Shown in pieces: positions 23,933 to 33,679 of a DNA stretch of 64,000 bases. Origin of the DNA: G963662985 sp963662985 (GTDB lineage Bacteria > Chloroflexota > Anaerolineae > Anaerolineales > UBA11579). The notes below the pieces were generated by a model. The model saw only the letters and a program-made list of their open reading frames with translations, ran no database searches and had not been told where the DNA came from. Each line of letters opens with the position of its first letter. Position 1 is the stretch's first letter. The translations under genes were made by a program, and so were the position numbers. The stretch lies in contig OY760067.1 of assembly GCA_963662985.1 (NCBI GenBank), positions 1,364,001-1,428,000 on the forward strand, written 5' to 3'.

Positions 23933-26307
23933 GCTTGGAACCACATACTTTCGCCGTCGGTTAGTAATTCAAATTCTTTTTCTTCTTTAAGAAAAACACT
24001 ATTTCCTTTTGTTTCTTGCCATGGGGCTTGATTGATAAGAAACACTCTATTTGCATTTTGGGATTGCAATTGATAGTTTTGGAAAGTTTGCAATTCTTCT
24101 GAGTCAAATTCGGTTTGACTAAAGATATAAAAAACTTGGGGGAGAGACGCTAAAGAGGTATCTGTTTCTAGGCATGATGAAAGAGTATCAAAACATAACA
24201 GCACATTTAGTTTTTGATATTGGATTAATAGCATGCTGCCTGAGTTTGATTGAGATAAAAATTCTATGGTGACAGCTTGATCGATTTCGATTTTTTGATT
24301 AGGTTGAGGATAATTAATTTCTGTACCATAGGTGGTGATGGTTGAAAGAGCGTTATTTGCAAAACTAGTGGTTGGTTCTGTTTGCCAAAACACTAATGGA
24401 GTTTGATTGCTTTGGATAAAATCTTCAAGGGCACCGATTTGATCTTTGGTTTGGTTGGCGACTACAATTGCGTCAATGGTATGTTGCGTGATTGGTAATG
24501 TGGGATAGAGGGAATTACTTAAATTCACCTCGTATTTGCCACCGTTTATTAGAACTCGATTTCCATTTGGTGTTTGAATTAAAATTCCATCACCTGTAGT
24601 GAGATCTAAAAAGTGGAGATATAGATTACCATCTGCTTTTGTCATATTCACTTGCCAGATTAATAATGCAAAAATGCCTAAAGCAGTGGTGATAAAAACA
24701 GGTGTGAGCTTTGAAAGATTCAGTTTTTTTCGTTTTATTCCAAACCAAAGACCAAATAAGAGTAGATAAAACACAAGAACAGAAAAGATCGAAATTTGGG
24801 CTAGCTGTAAGGTGTTTGCTGGCAGGGCATTAAATGCTACGACAATCCGGATTGTGAGAGCTGTGAATCCCCAAGCAACGAATGAGATCAATTTTCCTAA
24901 TGGAAAAATCACATAACTAACCAATACGGATAACCCTCCAAAAATCATAATTGGAGGTTGTAAGGGGGCGATTAATAAGTTTGCTGGCATACTCACTAAA
25001 GAAAATTGGTGAAAATAGTAGATCAATAATGGTGTGACGATCAGTTGTGCAGCGAGCAATGGGCTCAAATAATCTTGGATTAAGATCTTCCAAAATCCAA
25101 CCAATTGATGATTGTTTTCTTCTTTTGCAAACCATTTTTCAAATAAACTGGTAATTGGGTCAGAAAATAAAATTAATCCTAAAGTTGCCATAAAAGACAG
25201 TTGGAATCCAATGTCGAGCAATAAAAAAGGATTGAATGCTGCTAACAAAGCAGCTGTGAAGGATAAGCTATTCACCCCTGTTTGTTTACGCCCAAATAAC
25301 ATCCCAATTAATCCCATACATCCCATGACGGCAGCACGGCTTACGGCTGCATCGCCACCAACTAGAATAGTATAAGCAATCAAGATTAATGCTGTGATGA
25401 GGGTACTTTGCCATTTATTTAAAAAACGTCGTAATAAATTTAGACATAAGGCAGCTAAGATAGTGATGTTAAACCCTGAGATGACAATGATATGCGAGGT
25501 GCTTGTGTTGCGAAAAGCAGTTTCAACGGATTGTGGGATTTGATCTTCTTCTCCAAATAGAATACCTGCTAACAATGAAGAAACTGGTTGTGGGTAAAGC
25601 CGAAACACTTGAGTTACTGCTTTTTCACGGAGTGAGTAAAGTGCAGATTTGAGAGGGTTTCCGTGACCTGTTTCGATGAGATAGATGGAAGGAAATGCGA
25701 TTTTTGAAAAGACGTGTTTGCTTTTTAGGTAATTAATTTCTGAAAATGATTCATAATCTTCGGGTGAAGTTAAACTTCCAGTAATTGCTACCTGATCGCC
25801 ATAAGAGAAATCGAGAGTCCTGTTTACAACTACGTAAGCACGACCTTTGACTACTTGGCAAGGCTGTGAAGGCAAACAGATTTCTTGGATTTTCACAAAT
25901 ACTGAGTTTGCATTTTCAGTTTCATGCGGCAAACTATCTAAAACACCGATCAAACGAACGCTTTTATATTGGTCGTTATAAGTAGCTAATTGGTTTTCAG
26001 CGCCATTGGGCAATGAAAAGTGAGAAAGAAGCATCCCTAAAAATGTAAAAATAATCATTGTTGGGATCAAAACTTGTTTTGGATAGTTGGGGCGAGGCGC
26101 GGTGGGAGTTTGTGGTGTAAAGTAAATTTTCTCTTCTATTCGTAATTTTTGAAGCCAAGAGAATCGCATTATCCAGGAATAAGGCACTATTTGAATAAGG
26201 AAATAAAGCGTTGCAAGGGTTGAGAGAATTGCTGGAATAAGAAAAGAACTCACTTGATGGAGGGTGAGTCCTAATAAAAAGCTCAATGAAATCCAAAGTA
26301 ATGGCAT
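23926..26307 (-). CDS. comEC: ComEC/Rec2-like DNA uptake channel, degenerate C-terminal MBL domain
   Basis: About 790 residues. N-terminal spans, an OB-like outer domain (VRLIGVLDSLPHETE, GDQVAITGSLTSPEDYES), then the competence channel core (LLAGILFGEEDQIPQSVE, ISGFNITILAALCLNLL, DAAVSRAAVMGCMGLIG) and a C-terminal MBL-like domain. ComEC brings single-stranded DNA across the membrane in transformation. The MBL domain has lost its metal site: DVGQGD is DLTTGD, LIDGG is LINGG, and the HxHxDH region reads NQTKDQ. The ATG at 26307 is the first ATG in frame; the true start is uncertain and may overlap the aarF gene end at 26324. Confidence 0.85.
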   Translation of the reverse strand: MPLLWISLSFLLGLTLHQVSSFLIPAILSTLATLYFLIQIVPYSWIMRFSWLQKLRIEEKIYFTPQTPTAPRPNYPKQVLIPTMIIFTFLGMLLSHFSLPNGAENQLATYNDQYKSVRLIGVLDSLPHETENANSVFVKIQEICLPSQPCQVVKGRAYVVVNRTLDFSYGDQVAITGSLTSPEDYESFSEINYLKSKHVFSKIAFPSIYLIETGHGNPLKSALYSLREKAVTQVFRLYPQPVSSLLAGILFGEEDQIPQSVETAFRNTSTSHIIVISGFNITILAALCLNLLRRFLNKWQSTLITALILIAYTILVGGDAAVSRAAVMGCMGLIGMLFGRKQTGVNSLSFTAALLAAFNPFLLLDIGFQLSFMATLGLILFSDPITSLFEKWFAKEENNHQLVGFWKILIQDYLSPLLAAQLIVTPLLIYYFHQFSLVSMPANLLIAPLQPPIMIFGGLSVLVSYVIFPLGKLISFVAWGFTALTIRIVVAFNALPANTLQLAQISIFSVLVFYLLLFGLWFGIKRKKLNLSKLTPVFITTALGIFALLIWQVNMTKADGNLYLHFLDLTTGDGILIQTPNGNRVLINGGKYEVNLSNSLYPTLPITQHTIDAIVVANQTKDQIGALEDFIQSNQTPLVFWQTEPTTSFANNALSTITTYGTEINYPQPNQKIEIDQAVTIEFLSQSNSGSMLLIQYQKLNVLLCFDTLSSCLETDTSLASLPQVFYIFSQTEFDSEELQTFQNYQLQSQNANRVFLINQAPWQETKGNSVFLKEEKEFELLTDGESMWFQAQ

Positions 26308-26323
26308 ATCCCCTACTAAAATA

Positions 26324-28027
26324 CTATTTTTTTGTTCGAACCATCGTGAAAAGGAACCAAAGCCCAATTACTGCGACAAAGACAAACGCTACAATTAATA
26401 TAATTTGCCCGAAGCTCCCAGAAGTGAACTGCGGGATCAAAAACGCAATTCCCAGCACAAGGGAAGCAACAATCAATGAAAGAGAAATACGGGTCACCAT
26501 ACGATCGGTAGACTTTAAGATTCGATTGATATCATTGATTGTAAATCGGAAGAATTCTCCGCGCTCGATTTGTGTCAAAATATGATTACTCGTACGTGGT
26601 AATTCATCTAATAAATTACCCCAGTCGCTGCGTTTACGAATGAATTGTTGTACAACATTTTTGTTTGTAAAAAGCATTTTCCAAGTCAATTTTTGGACAT
26701 ATGGCTTAGAAAATTTGAAAATATCAAAAGTTGGGTCTAAGGTGAGCCCGACACCTTCCATGATAGTGAGGGCTTTAATAAGAAACCATAAGTTGCTGGG
26801 TACTTTGATATGATGTTCGTAAAGGATGGGTGTGACATCCTCTAAAATGTCACCTGCATTAATCGCCTCTAAAGGGAGCCCATAATAACGATTTAACACA
26901 CGATTGATATCTCGTGTTAAATTGCGTTGATCTACTTTGATATCGATAGCTCCCATGTTGATTAATTCATCAATCAAAGCATCGACATCTTGTTCAATGG
27001 CAGCAACGTATAAATGAACGAGGTTGAATCGTTCGTTTTCTTTCAAAAAGCCAACCATGCCAAAATCCATTACGCCTAAACGTCCCCCATCAAGGATCAC
27101 TAGATTCCCAGGATGGGGATCAGCATGAAAAAAACCATCTTCTAAAATTTCTTTGACAATCACGTTAGCACAATGGGTAGCAAGTTCTTTGCGGTCATAA
27201 CCTGCGGCATCTAAGCCATTAAGATCATCAATACGTAATCCTTCTAAATATTCCATGACCAAGATCTCTTTTCCAGAGATATCTGGATAGACCTTGGGAA
27301 TGTGTATAAAATCTAACTCTTTAAAATTCTCGCGAAAACGTTCCGCATTTAAAGCTTCACGGAAAAAATCCAATTCATTTTTTAGTGTATAAGCAAATTC
27401 ATCTGCAAACTCTACAAAACCATAAATCTGGCCAATCGAAGTGTTATCAAAAATTCTTGCCAATGAATAGAGAATCTCAAGGTCTTGGTCGATTACTTGG
27501 TGCGTGTTGGAACGTAGCACTTTTATTACTACTTCTTCGCCAGTATAGAGAGTTGCTTTGTGTACTTGTGCTAAAGAAGCTGCTCCAATTGGAACAGGAT
27601 TAATCTCTTTAAATAGGGTTTTATATTCGTCTTGATAAAAACGTTGTAGACTTTCTTCCACGTTCTCCCAAGGTTCAGGGGGAACGTTGTTGAGTAAGTG
27701 TCCTAGCTCATTAATATAGATAGGAGGGAGTAGGTCAGGGCGGGTGGAAAGCAATTGTCCTAACTTAATAAATGTGGGACCTAATTCTTGTAAAGCAAGC
27801 CGAAAGTGAATTGCTAATTCTTCTTCTGTAAATTCTTGACGAGAAACTTCAATCTGGTTTGTGTCAAAAGGTTTGCGTAATGGCGTGCGTAATAAACGGC
27901 GCAAGGCTTTTGCTTCGGGGCCGTAGTTTTCGAATATAAAACCAAAGCCGTGCTTAATCAGCACGGCTCCAATCGTTTGGAACCGCCTAACACTTTGGAC
28001 GGTGCGGAACGGGTTAAAAGTTGCCAT
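26324..28027 (-). CDS. AarF/ABC1/UbiB-family atypical kinase
   Basis: A 567-residue protein-kinase-like protein with two C-terminal membrane spans (LSLIVASLVLGIAFLIP, IILIVAFVFVAVIGLWFLF). The hallmark KxGQ motif is FIKLGQLLSTRPDLLP; the Ala-rich loop is GAASLAQVHKA with the Lys of VVIKVLR; the catalytic HADPHPGNL and metal DFG (VMDFGMVG) follow. UbiB relatives act in isoprenoid-quinone or other lipid pathways, perhaps as ATPases. The phasin-like gene upstream is a partner often seen in this setting. Likely co-transcribed with both neighbours. Confidence 0.93.
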   Translation of the reverse strand: MATFNPFRTVQSVRRFQTIGAVLIKHGFGFIFENYGPEAKALRRLLRTPLRKPFDTNQIEVSRQEFTEEELAIHFRLALQELGPTFIKLGQLLSTRPDLLPPIYINELGHLLNNVPPEPWENVEESLQRFYQDEYKTLFKEINPVPIGAASLAQVHKATLYTGEEVVIKVLRSNTHQVIDQDLEILYSLARIFDNTSIGQIYGFVEFADEFAYTLKNELDFFREALNAERFRENFKELDFIHIPKVYPDISGKEILVMEYLEGLRIDDLNGLDAAGYDRKELATHCANVIVKEILEDGFFHADPHPGNLVILDGGRLGVMDFGMVGFLKENERFNLVHLYVAAIEQDVDALIDELINMGAIDIKVDQRNLTRDINRVLNRYYGLPLEAINAGDILEDVTPILYEHHIKVPSNLWFLIKALTIMEGVGLTLDPTFDIFKFSKPYVQKLTWKMLFTNKNVVQQFIRKRSDWGNLLDELPRTSNHILTQIERGEFFRFTINDINRILKSTDRMVTRISLSLIVASLVLGIAFLIPQFTSGSFGQIILIVAFVFVAVIGLWFLFTMVRTKK

Positions 28028-28053
28028 TAACTAATTAGATGGATAAAAGAGAA

Positions 28054-28338
28054 TTATTCTTTTTTCAAAGCGTCAATTTTCTTTTCCAAATCCTTCAGGT
28101 CTTTTTTGGTTACAAGGTTCATAGATTGCATTGTGGATTCAATTTCATCTTGGAATAATTTTCGCAAAGCAGTGCGTTCTTCTTCGCCTTGTTTCACTAA
28201 TTTTTCAGCAAATTGAACACCTTCATCTTTACGAAGGTTTCCTTCTTTAATTAAATCATCTGTAATCTGTTTTGCTTTTTCAACAGTCATAGATGCCAAA
28301 CCGACACTTGCTAGGATCCCTTTTTCAAAAATATTCAT
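28054..28338 (-). CDS. Phasin-superfamily-like helical protein
   Basis: A 94-residue amphipathic helical protein (LASMTVEKAKQITDDLIKEG, EEERTALRKLFQDEIEST, ending in a DLEKKIDALKKE coiled coil). This pattern matches the small phasin-like/PhaF-type proteins often found beside aarF/ubiB kinase genes. No polyhydroxyalkanoate synthase is near, so granule binding is not supported; a membrane or kinase partner role is more plausible. GGAGG precedes the ATG, and a good minus-strand promoter lies upstream. Confidence 0.75.
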   Translation of the reverse strand: MNIFEKGILASVGLASMTVEKAKQITDDLIKEGNLRKDEGVQFAEKLVKQGEEERTALRKLFQDEIESTMQSMNLVTKKDLKDLEKKIDALKKE

Positions 28339-28407
28339 TTTTTACCTCCATAAAAAATAACTATTAAAAACTATTAAAGCTTCTTTTAAAATAGAAGGCT
28401 TAAGTCC

Positions 28408-28436
28408 AGTATAGGAGATGGACCATCTTTCGTCAA
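28408..28436 (-). promoter_or_regulatory. Minus-strand promoter of the phasin-aarF-comEC unit
   Basis: Read on the minus strand: TTGACG (28436-28431), 17 bp, TATACT (28413-28408). The leader to the phasin-like ATG is about 60 bp. In the same 233-bp gap a plus-strand TATAAT (28526-28531) serves the divergent gene; nothing else is seen there. Confidence 0.78.
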
Positions 28437-28525
28437 TATTAACTCTGTCAATTCTTTGTTAGAAATATGCTGGTTGAATGGACTTTTTTTGGTTGGTTGC
28501 CCACCACCCAAAAACAATTTTCATC

Positions 28526-28531
28526 TATAAT
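28526..28531 (+). promoter_or_regulatory. -10 box TATAAT for the APC-Usp-DUF389 gene
   Basis: Perfect TATAAT 40 bp before the GTG at 28572; no good -35 at the usual distance. Confidence 0.4.
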
Positions 28532-28571
28532 ATAGTATCAATTACATCAAATACTTTCTATGGAGGATTTT

Positions 28572-31500
28572 GTGGAAGAAACCAACTTGAGAGATTCAAA
28601 CCAGCCGGCAAGATATAGTCGTGTGTTGGATGCCCCAAAAGTGTTTGCTTTGGGCGCTAGCATGAGTATTGGCATCGGACTTTTTGGTTTATTCGGCTTC
28701 TTTTTACAAGCTTATAATCCAGCTGAATTAAAAAAACCTTATATTTTCTTAGTCATCTTAGCCATTCCTTTGCTTCTTACCTATATAGAAAAAGCAGTCA
28801 ACTTGAAAGGCTATAATGGAATTTATGAGTTTTTGAAGAATACCAACGAACTTTGGGCGATCTTTTTTGGCAGTTGGTTCATGATTTTGGGCTATGTTGG
28901 CATTATTAGTATTTCATCTAGTGTGATTGGCTCCTATCTAAATTCTTTTATTGAAACATATATTAATTATTCAATTGACACACGCTTAATCATTCTTGCA
29001 ATTATTTTATTACAGACAATTAGTATATTGATTCGAAGAGGAGTCAAGCGTAGTATCCGAACTTCCTATATTATTTTCGCTTTAGTTGCATTGCTGGTGA
29101 TTCTTTTACAAGGATTTTTCCCCGCTGAACCAATCAATTTTTCTCAAAACATCATTGGTAACCAAGATATTTCATTTGGTATTGTAGCTTTATTGATGTC
29201 TTCACTTTGGGGTATTTTTTACATTTTCAAAGAACGAAAAGCAATCATTAAACCTAGAAAAACCATTTTGCCAGTGATTATTATTCTGGTTTCGCTAATT
29301 GGAATTTTGGGATTTTTGGCGATGTTTATTTTAGACGCATATAATCTTCATCCACAAACATTATTCCCTTTAGCAGAATTGAATATTCGTTTTCATTATA
29401 TTAATGCTGATGTGATCTCTTTGACTTATGCAGCATTGGTGATTGGTGTAGCATTTTATGTTTTACGTAAAACGTATTACGATGGCGTCTATTTTGTGAA
29501 CTTGATGGTCAATGATGGTTTTTTGATCAAGAAGAATGATAATGAAAATAAAGAATATTTTTGGTTATGGCCTGTAATTGCATTCTCATTGATTGCGATG
29601 GTAATGATCTCTCTTGATACCCCCTTGATGATTATTGGACTAATCTCCTTCTCCTTTTTTGGGGTTACGATTTTCGTCCACTTTCCTGATTTTTTGAAAG
29701 AACGCCCCAAATATTCTAGTAAACATTATTTAAAATTACCATTCCATCCCCTATTTCCGGGACTGTCTACGGTTATTCCTTTCTTATTAATTTTTTCTTT
29801 ACCAAAGAATGTAATCTTAATTGGCTTTTCTTATGGTGTAGCGGGTTTGCTTTATTATGTTTTAATCGCACGTAAACAAGCCGTTATGAATCGTCGCGAT
29901 CAAATTTTGATTGCAGATGAATTGCTTGATGAAGAAACCCAAGGGCATTCGTATCGAGTGATGGTAGGGATTGCAAACCCAAACACAGCCCCAAACTTGG
30001 TCGAAACAGCGGTGCAAATTGCTTTAGCCCGAAAAGGCGAGGTTTTAGCTTTACGTACTATTTCTTATACAGGAGAAATGTCAGAAACCAGCCGACGCCG
30101 TAATGCTCAACGAGAGTATGAAATTCTAGAAGAATTGTTGGCACCAATCGATACGGGTGATGTGGTTATCAAACCTTTGATTCGCCTTGCAGCTGAACCA
30201 ATTGAAGGGATTTTAGACACAATTGTGGAAGAAGATGTTGATCTTTTGGTGATTGGTTGGGAAGATAAAGAATATAACGTACGGTCATTTATGAATACTT
30301 TTATGAATGAAGTATTGCGCAAAGCAACTTGTGAAGTGGCGATTGTCAATGGAGAATTTCCCAAACGTCTCCGGCATATTGCTGTCCCCACTGCTGGTGG
30401 TCCCTATGCTTCAATGGGATTGAGTCTTGCGTGTGACTTGGCTGAAAACAAAGCCGGTAAAGTCTCATTAGTCAATGTCATTCAAGGTAAGATGACGGAA
30501 AATAAAAAAGAAGATGCCACGAAACGTCTACAAGAAACTCGTTCCGTATTATTAGAACAAAGTGATGCAAAAGTAGAAGCGCGGATTATCGATGGAGATA
30601 ATATCGTCAAACGTCTTGGACGAGAGGCTCTACGTACAGATTTGTTTTTAATCGGAGCTTCTAAAGAAGGTGTGCTTGAACGACCTTATTTTGGTGGGTT
30701 ACCAGTGGAATTAGCTGCTAGTATTCGTACCCCGATTATCATTACGCGCGGAATTGAATCGAATCAACGATTTTTCTTGCAACGTGTGTGGGGTACATTA
30801 TTTGATGCTTTACCTTCGTTAAATGTCACTCGACGAAAAGAAGTGATGCGCACCATGCGCGATGCGGCTAAACCTACGCCAGACTTTTTTGTGTTGATTA
30901 TTCTAGCTTCAATGATTGCTAGTTTGGGGTTATTGCAAAATAGTGCGGCAGTGATTATTGGGGCAATGTTAGTAGCACCATTGATGAGTCCTATTCTGGC
31001 CATGGGAATGAGTTTGGTTTTGGGCAATATTCGTCAATTCTATGAAGCAACGGAGACGGCTGTTAAAGGGATTGCAGTTGCGATTTTAGTAGGGATGTTG
31101 GTTTCAATAATTTCTCCAATCGATGCGGCAACCAACGAGATCCTAGCACGTACTGCACCTAATATTCTTGATTTGATGGTGGCAATTGCATCTGGTGCTG
31201 CGGCAGGGTATGCAATGTCACGCAAAGAAGTGTCTGCGGCCATGCCGGGTGTAGCTATTTCTGCTGCTCTGGTGCCGCCGCTTTGTGTGATCGGTTATGG
31301 TTTGGGTACGGCACAATTTGACATTGCTTCAGGTTCTGCGTTATTGTTCATCACCAACTTGATTGCTATTTTGCTTTCCGCTGCCGTAGTCTTTTTAGGC
31401 TTAGGGTTCTATCCGCAACGTACAAATCGTGCGGAATTGATACGTACACTTCGCATTACTTTGATATCCCTTGTAGCGGTCACTGCCATTTTAGGTATTT

Positions 31501-32030
31501 CTACTGTTGCAACAGTGAATCAAGCCAATCGTCAACAAAAAGTGAGTGAAGCCTTTAATCAATTTGTTGCAGAATATGATATTGAAATCTTAGATTTTGA
31601 TATACAACGAAAACAAGATACCTATGTAATCACTACCACTATTGTAGAAAATGGAGACCTTGAGATTTATCCTGAAGATGTCACGGCATTGCAAGATGAA
31701 TTGGAACAGGCGGTTAATGGTAATGTTTCCATTGATGCAACGGTATTAACTGCGATGCATTTAGATACTAAATTCATCACCCAAGAAAACACACAAGAAT
31801 ATTTAAGTATTATGCAACAATTGCAATCTCAAGCATATGATTTTTCAGATGTAAGTATAGTGGAAGAAAACGGTGTGATTGTGATAAGTGCAAATGTAAT
31901 TACTGATCAATCTGTACAAGATTTGCAGACTTCGCTTCAAACGCTCAAAACTCAGCTTGAATCTAATATGAGTAAATCAGTTGAATTTCATCTTAATGTG
32001 ATCGCTGGTGAAGTGATTACGCTTGAGTAG
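28572..32030 (+). CDS. APC permease-Usp-Usp-DUF389 fusion protein
   Basis: About 1150 residues. Residues 1-450 form a 12-span amino-acid/polyamine (APC) permease-like unit. Two UspA-like nucleotide-binding domains follow (VMVGIANPNTAPNLVETAVQ with DLLVIGWED, and IAVPTAGGPYASMGLSLACD with TDLFLIGASKEG). The last third is a DUF389 membrane unit (SAAVIIGAMLVAPLMSPILA, SAALVPPLCVIGYGLG) with a soluble C-terminal tail. APC-Usp proteins are known; adding DUF389 is unusual. The GTG at 28572 is preferred because TGGAGG lies 5 bp before it; the ATG at 28560 overlaps that site. Likely a cytoplasm-regulated solute or ion transporter. Monocistronic. Confidence 0.85.
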   Translation: MEETNLRDSNQPARYSRVLDAPKVFALGASMSIGIGLFGLFGFFLQAYNPAELKKPYIFLVILAIPLLLTYIEKAVNLKGYNGIYEFLKNTNELWAIFFGSWFMILGYVGIISISSSVIGSYLNSFIETYINYSIDTRLIILAIILLQTISILIRRGVKRSIRTSYIIFALVALLVILLQGFFPAEPINFSQNIIGNQDISFGIVALLMSSLWGIFYIFKERKAIIKPRKTILPVIIILVSLIGILGFLAMFILDAYNLHPQTLFPLAELNIRFHYINADVISLTYAALVIGVAFYVLRKTYYDGVYFVNLMVNDGFLIKKNDNENKEYFWLWPVIAFSLIAMVMISLDTPLMIIGLISFSFFGVTIFVHFPDFLKERPKYSSKHYLKLPFHPLFPGLSTVIPFLLIFSLPKNVILIGFSYGVAGLLYYVLIARKQAVMNRRDQILIADELLDEETQGHSYRVMVGIANPNTAPNLVETAVQIALARKGEVLALRTISYTGEMSETSRRRNAQREYEILEELLAPIDTGDVVIKPLIRLAAEPIEGILDTIVEEDVDLLVIGWEDKEYNVRSFMNTFMNEVLRKATCEVAIVNGEFPKRLRHIAVPTAGGPYASMGLSLACDLAENKAGKVSLVNVIQGKMTENKKEDATKRLQETRSVLLEQSDAKVEARIIDGDNIVKRLGREALRTDLFLIGASKEGVLERPYFGGLPVELAASIRTPIIITRGIESNQRFFLQRVWGTLFDALPSLNVTRRKEVMRTMRDAAKPTPDFFVLIILASMIASLGLLQNSAAVIIGAMLVAPLMSPILAMGMSLVLGNIRQFYEATETAVKGIAVAILVGMLVSIISPIDAATNEILARTAPNILDLMVAIASGAAAGYAMSRKEVSAAMPGVAISAALVPPLCVIGYGLGTAQFDIASGSALLFITNLIAILLSAAVVFLGLGFYPQRTNRAELIRTLRITLISLVAVTAILGISTVATVNQANRQQKVSEAFNQFVAEYDIEILDFDIQRKQDTYVITTTIVENGDLEIYPEDVTALQDELEQAVNGNVSIDATVLTAMHLDTKFITQENTQEYLSIMQQLQSQAYDFSDVSIVEENGVIVISANVITDQSVQDLQTSLQTLKTQLESNMSKSVEFHLNVIAGEVITLE

Positions 32031-32046
32031 CCATAGTATTGAAAAA

Positions 32047-32080
32047 GAAAAAGCTGACAATTATTTGTCAGCTTTTTTTG
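32047..32080 (+). terminator. Terminator after the fusion gene
   Basis: AAAAGCTGACAA/TTGTCAGCTTTT with T run; convergent with the DUF952 gene. Confidence 0.88.
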
Positions 32081-32081
32081 T

Positions 32082-32396
32082 TTATGCTCTAGGATTATGA
32101 ATTTCTTTCACCAAGGCTAAGTCTAAAGCGCCATAGAGATGGGGAAAAAATTCATCGGGATGAGACTCTTCCCATTTCAAAAGATTTTCAGGGAGATCTT
32201 TTACCTCAATTTCCAATGCTACCATATCCACATCGTCTGGATAATACCGCTGCAATGTAGTTGGTAATTGTTCAGCCGTAGAAAAATGAATAAATCCTTG
32301 ATCTGCAAGTGAGGGAGGTGTATAAGGTGTTGATTTTGGTAATTGCTCCCAAACCTCTTTTTCGATTAAATGAAATATTTTCTCGGTTTTTTTCAT
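32082..32396 (-). CDS. DUF952 family protein
   Basis: A 104-residue protein with the DUF952 pattern: IFHLIEKEVWEQL at the start, the central SLADQGFIHFSTAEQLP, VALEIEVKDLP, and a final FPHLYGALDLALV. Such proteins are uncharacterised; the fold has been related to ADP-ribosyltransferase-like folds, but no activity is proven. It follows coaBC by 4 bp on the minus strand, so it is the last gene of the uvrD-galE-coaBC unit. Confidence 0.9.
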   Translation of the reverse strand: MKKTEKIFHLIEKEVWEQLPKSTPYTPPSLADQGFIHFSTAEQLPTTLQRYYPDDVDMVALEIEVKDLPENLLKWEESHPDEFFPHLYGALDLALVKEIHNPRA

Positions 32397-32400
32397 TTTC

Positions 32401-33633
32401 TTATTTATCTTTGTTTTTGTTCAAAATATTAACAGCGCGATCGACTACTAATTGTGCCACTTCAAGTTTGCTCATTAAGGGGAGTACTTCTTTTTCACCT
32501 GAACAATGCATAATAATCACTCGATTGGTGTCCACAGCAAAGCCAGCATCATCTGCTGAGATGTCATTCGCGACGATCATATCGAGTTTCTTATTGACCA
32601 ATTTTTTGCCTGCATTTTTCAATAGGTCTTGGCTTTCGGCAGCAAAACCGACGACAACCTTAAGTTTATTATCTTCTTCTTTTAATTCAGAAACGGTTTT
32701 TAAAATATCAATAGTTTCAGAAAGTTTGATTGCATTCCAACCATGTTCTTTTTTGATTTTTTCTTTTTTGATATTCATTGGTCGGAAATCTGCCACGGCG
32801 GCGGCCATCAAGAGAATATCACTGTTTTTGGCTTCTTCAAGAACGGCGTTTTTCATTTGTTCCGCTGATTCCACCATCACCATTTGGGCGCCTTCTGGTG
32901 GTTCAATGCAAACAGGAGTAGAGATTAAAATTACATCTGCACCAGCATCTAATGCGGCTTGCGCCAAAGCATAGCCTTGTTTGCCAGATGAACGATTGGT
33001 AATATACCGCACAACATCAATCTTCTCTTGGGTACCACCAGCAGTAACGACTACTTTTTTACCCTTCAAAGGACCATCAATTTGCGCCACTTTATGGCGA
33101 GCGCGTCCTAAGATGTCTAATGCTTCAATCATGCGTCCTTTTAGCACTAAGCCAGATGCTAAATGTCCTTCATTTGGTTCCCAAATCGTCACACCACGTT
33201 CGGCTAATGTTTTCAAATTTGCTTGTGTGGCAGGGTGTGAGAGCATGCCCCCGTCCATGGCAGGCGCGATTGCTAAGGGACATTCGATTGCTAATAAAGT
33301 GGTGGTCAATAGGTTATCTGCAACACCTTGTACCATTTTGGCAATCGTATTGGCAGAAGCAGGTGCCACGATAGCAAAATCTGCTGCCCGGCCTAAGGTG
33401 ATATGCGGCACATGCCCTTCTGTTTTCCAGAGATCGGCATCTACATAGGCTTTTCGCCCAGTCACAGATTGAAATGTGAGCGGAGAGATTAACTTGGTCG
33501 CAGATTCAGTGAGCACTACATCCACCAAAGCACCTGCTTGGGTCAACTTGGAGGCAAGATCAGCAGCTTTATAACATGCGATTGATCCGGTTACCCCAAG
33601 TAATATACGTTTATTCTGAAGAGGGTGATTCAT
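32401..33633 (-). CDS. coaBC: Bifunctional phosphopantothenoylcysteine decarboxylase/synthetase
   Basis: Performs two steps of coenzyme A synthesis. The N-terminal CoaC flavoprotein starts LLGVTGSIACYKAADL, with the active-site His in HITLGRAADFAIVAPASANT and PAMDGGM. The C-terminal CoaB synthetase has VVTAGGTQEKIDVVRYITN, SSGKQGYALA, MAAAVADFRP and the VVGFAAES strand. The 410-residue length is normal. The ATG follows GGAGTAAGT. Lies between galE and the DUF952 gene on the same strand with short gaps. Confidence 0.97.
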   Translation of the reverse strand: MNHPLQNKRILLGVTGSIACYKAADLASKLTQAGALVDVVLTESATKLISPLTFQSVTGRKAYVDADLWKTEGHVPHITLGRAADFAIVAPASANTIAKMVQGVADNLLTTTLLAIECPLAIAPAMDGGMLSHPATQANLKTLAERGVTIWEPNEGHLASGLVLKGRMIEALDILGRARHKVAQIDGPLKGKKVVVTAGGTQEKIDVVRYITNRSSGKQGYALAQAALDAGADVILISTPVCIEPPEGAQMVMVESAEQMKNAVLEEAKNSDILLMAAAVADFRPMNIKKEKIKKEHGWNAIKLSETIDILKTVSELKEEDNKLKVVVGFAAESQDLLKNAGKKLVNKKLDMIVANDISADDAGFAVDTNRVIIMHCSGEKEVLPLMSKLEVAQLVVDRAVNILNKNKDK

Positions 33634-33679
33634 ACTTACTCCTTAGTATGGTTGCTACACAAGCAGCCATTCTCCTTAT

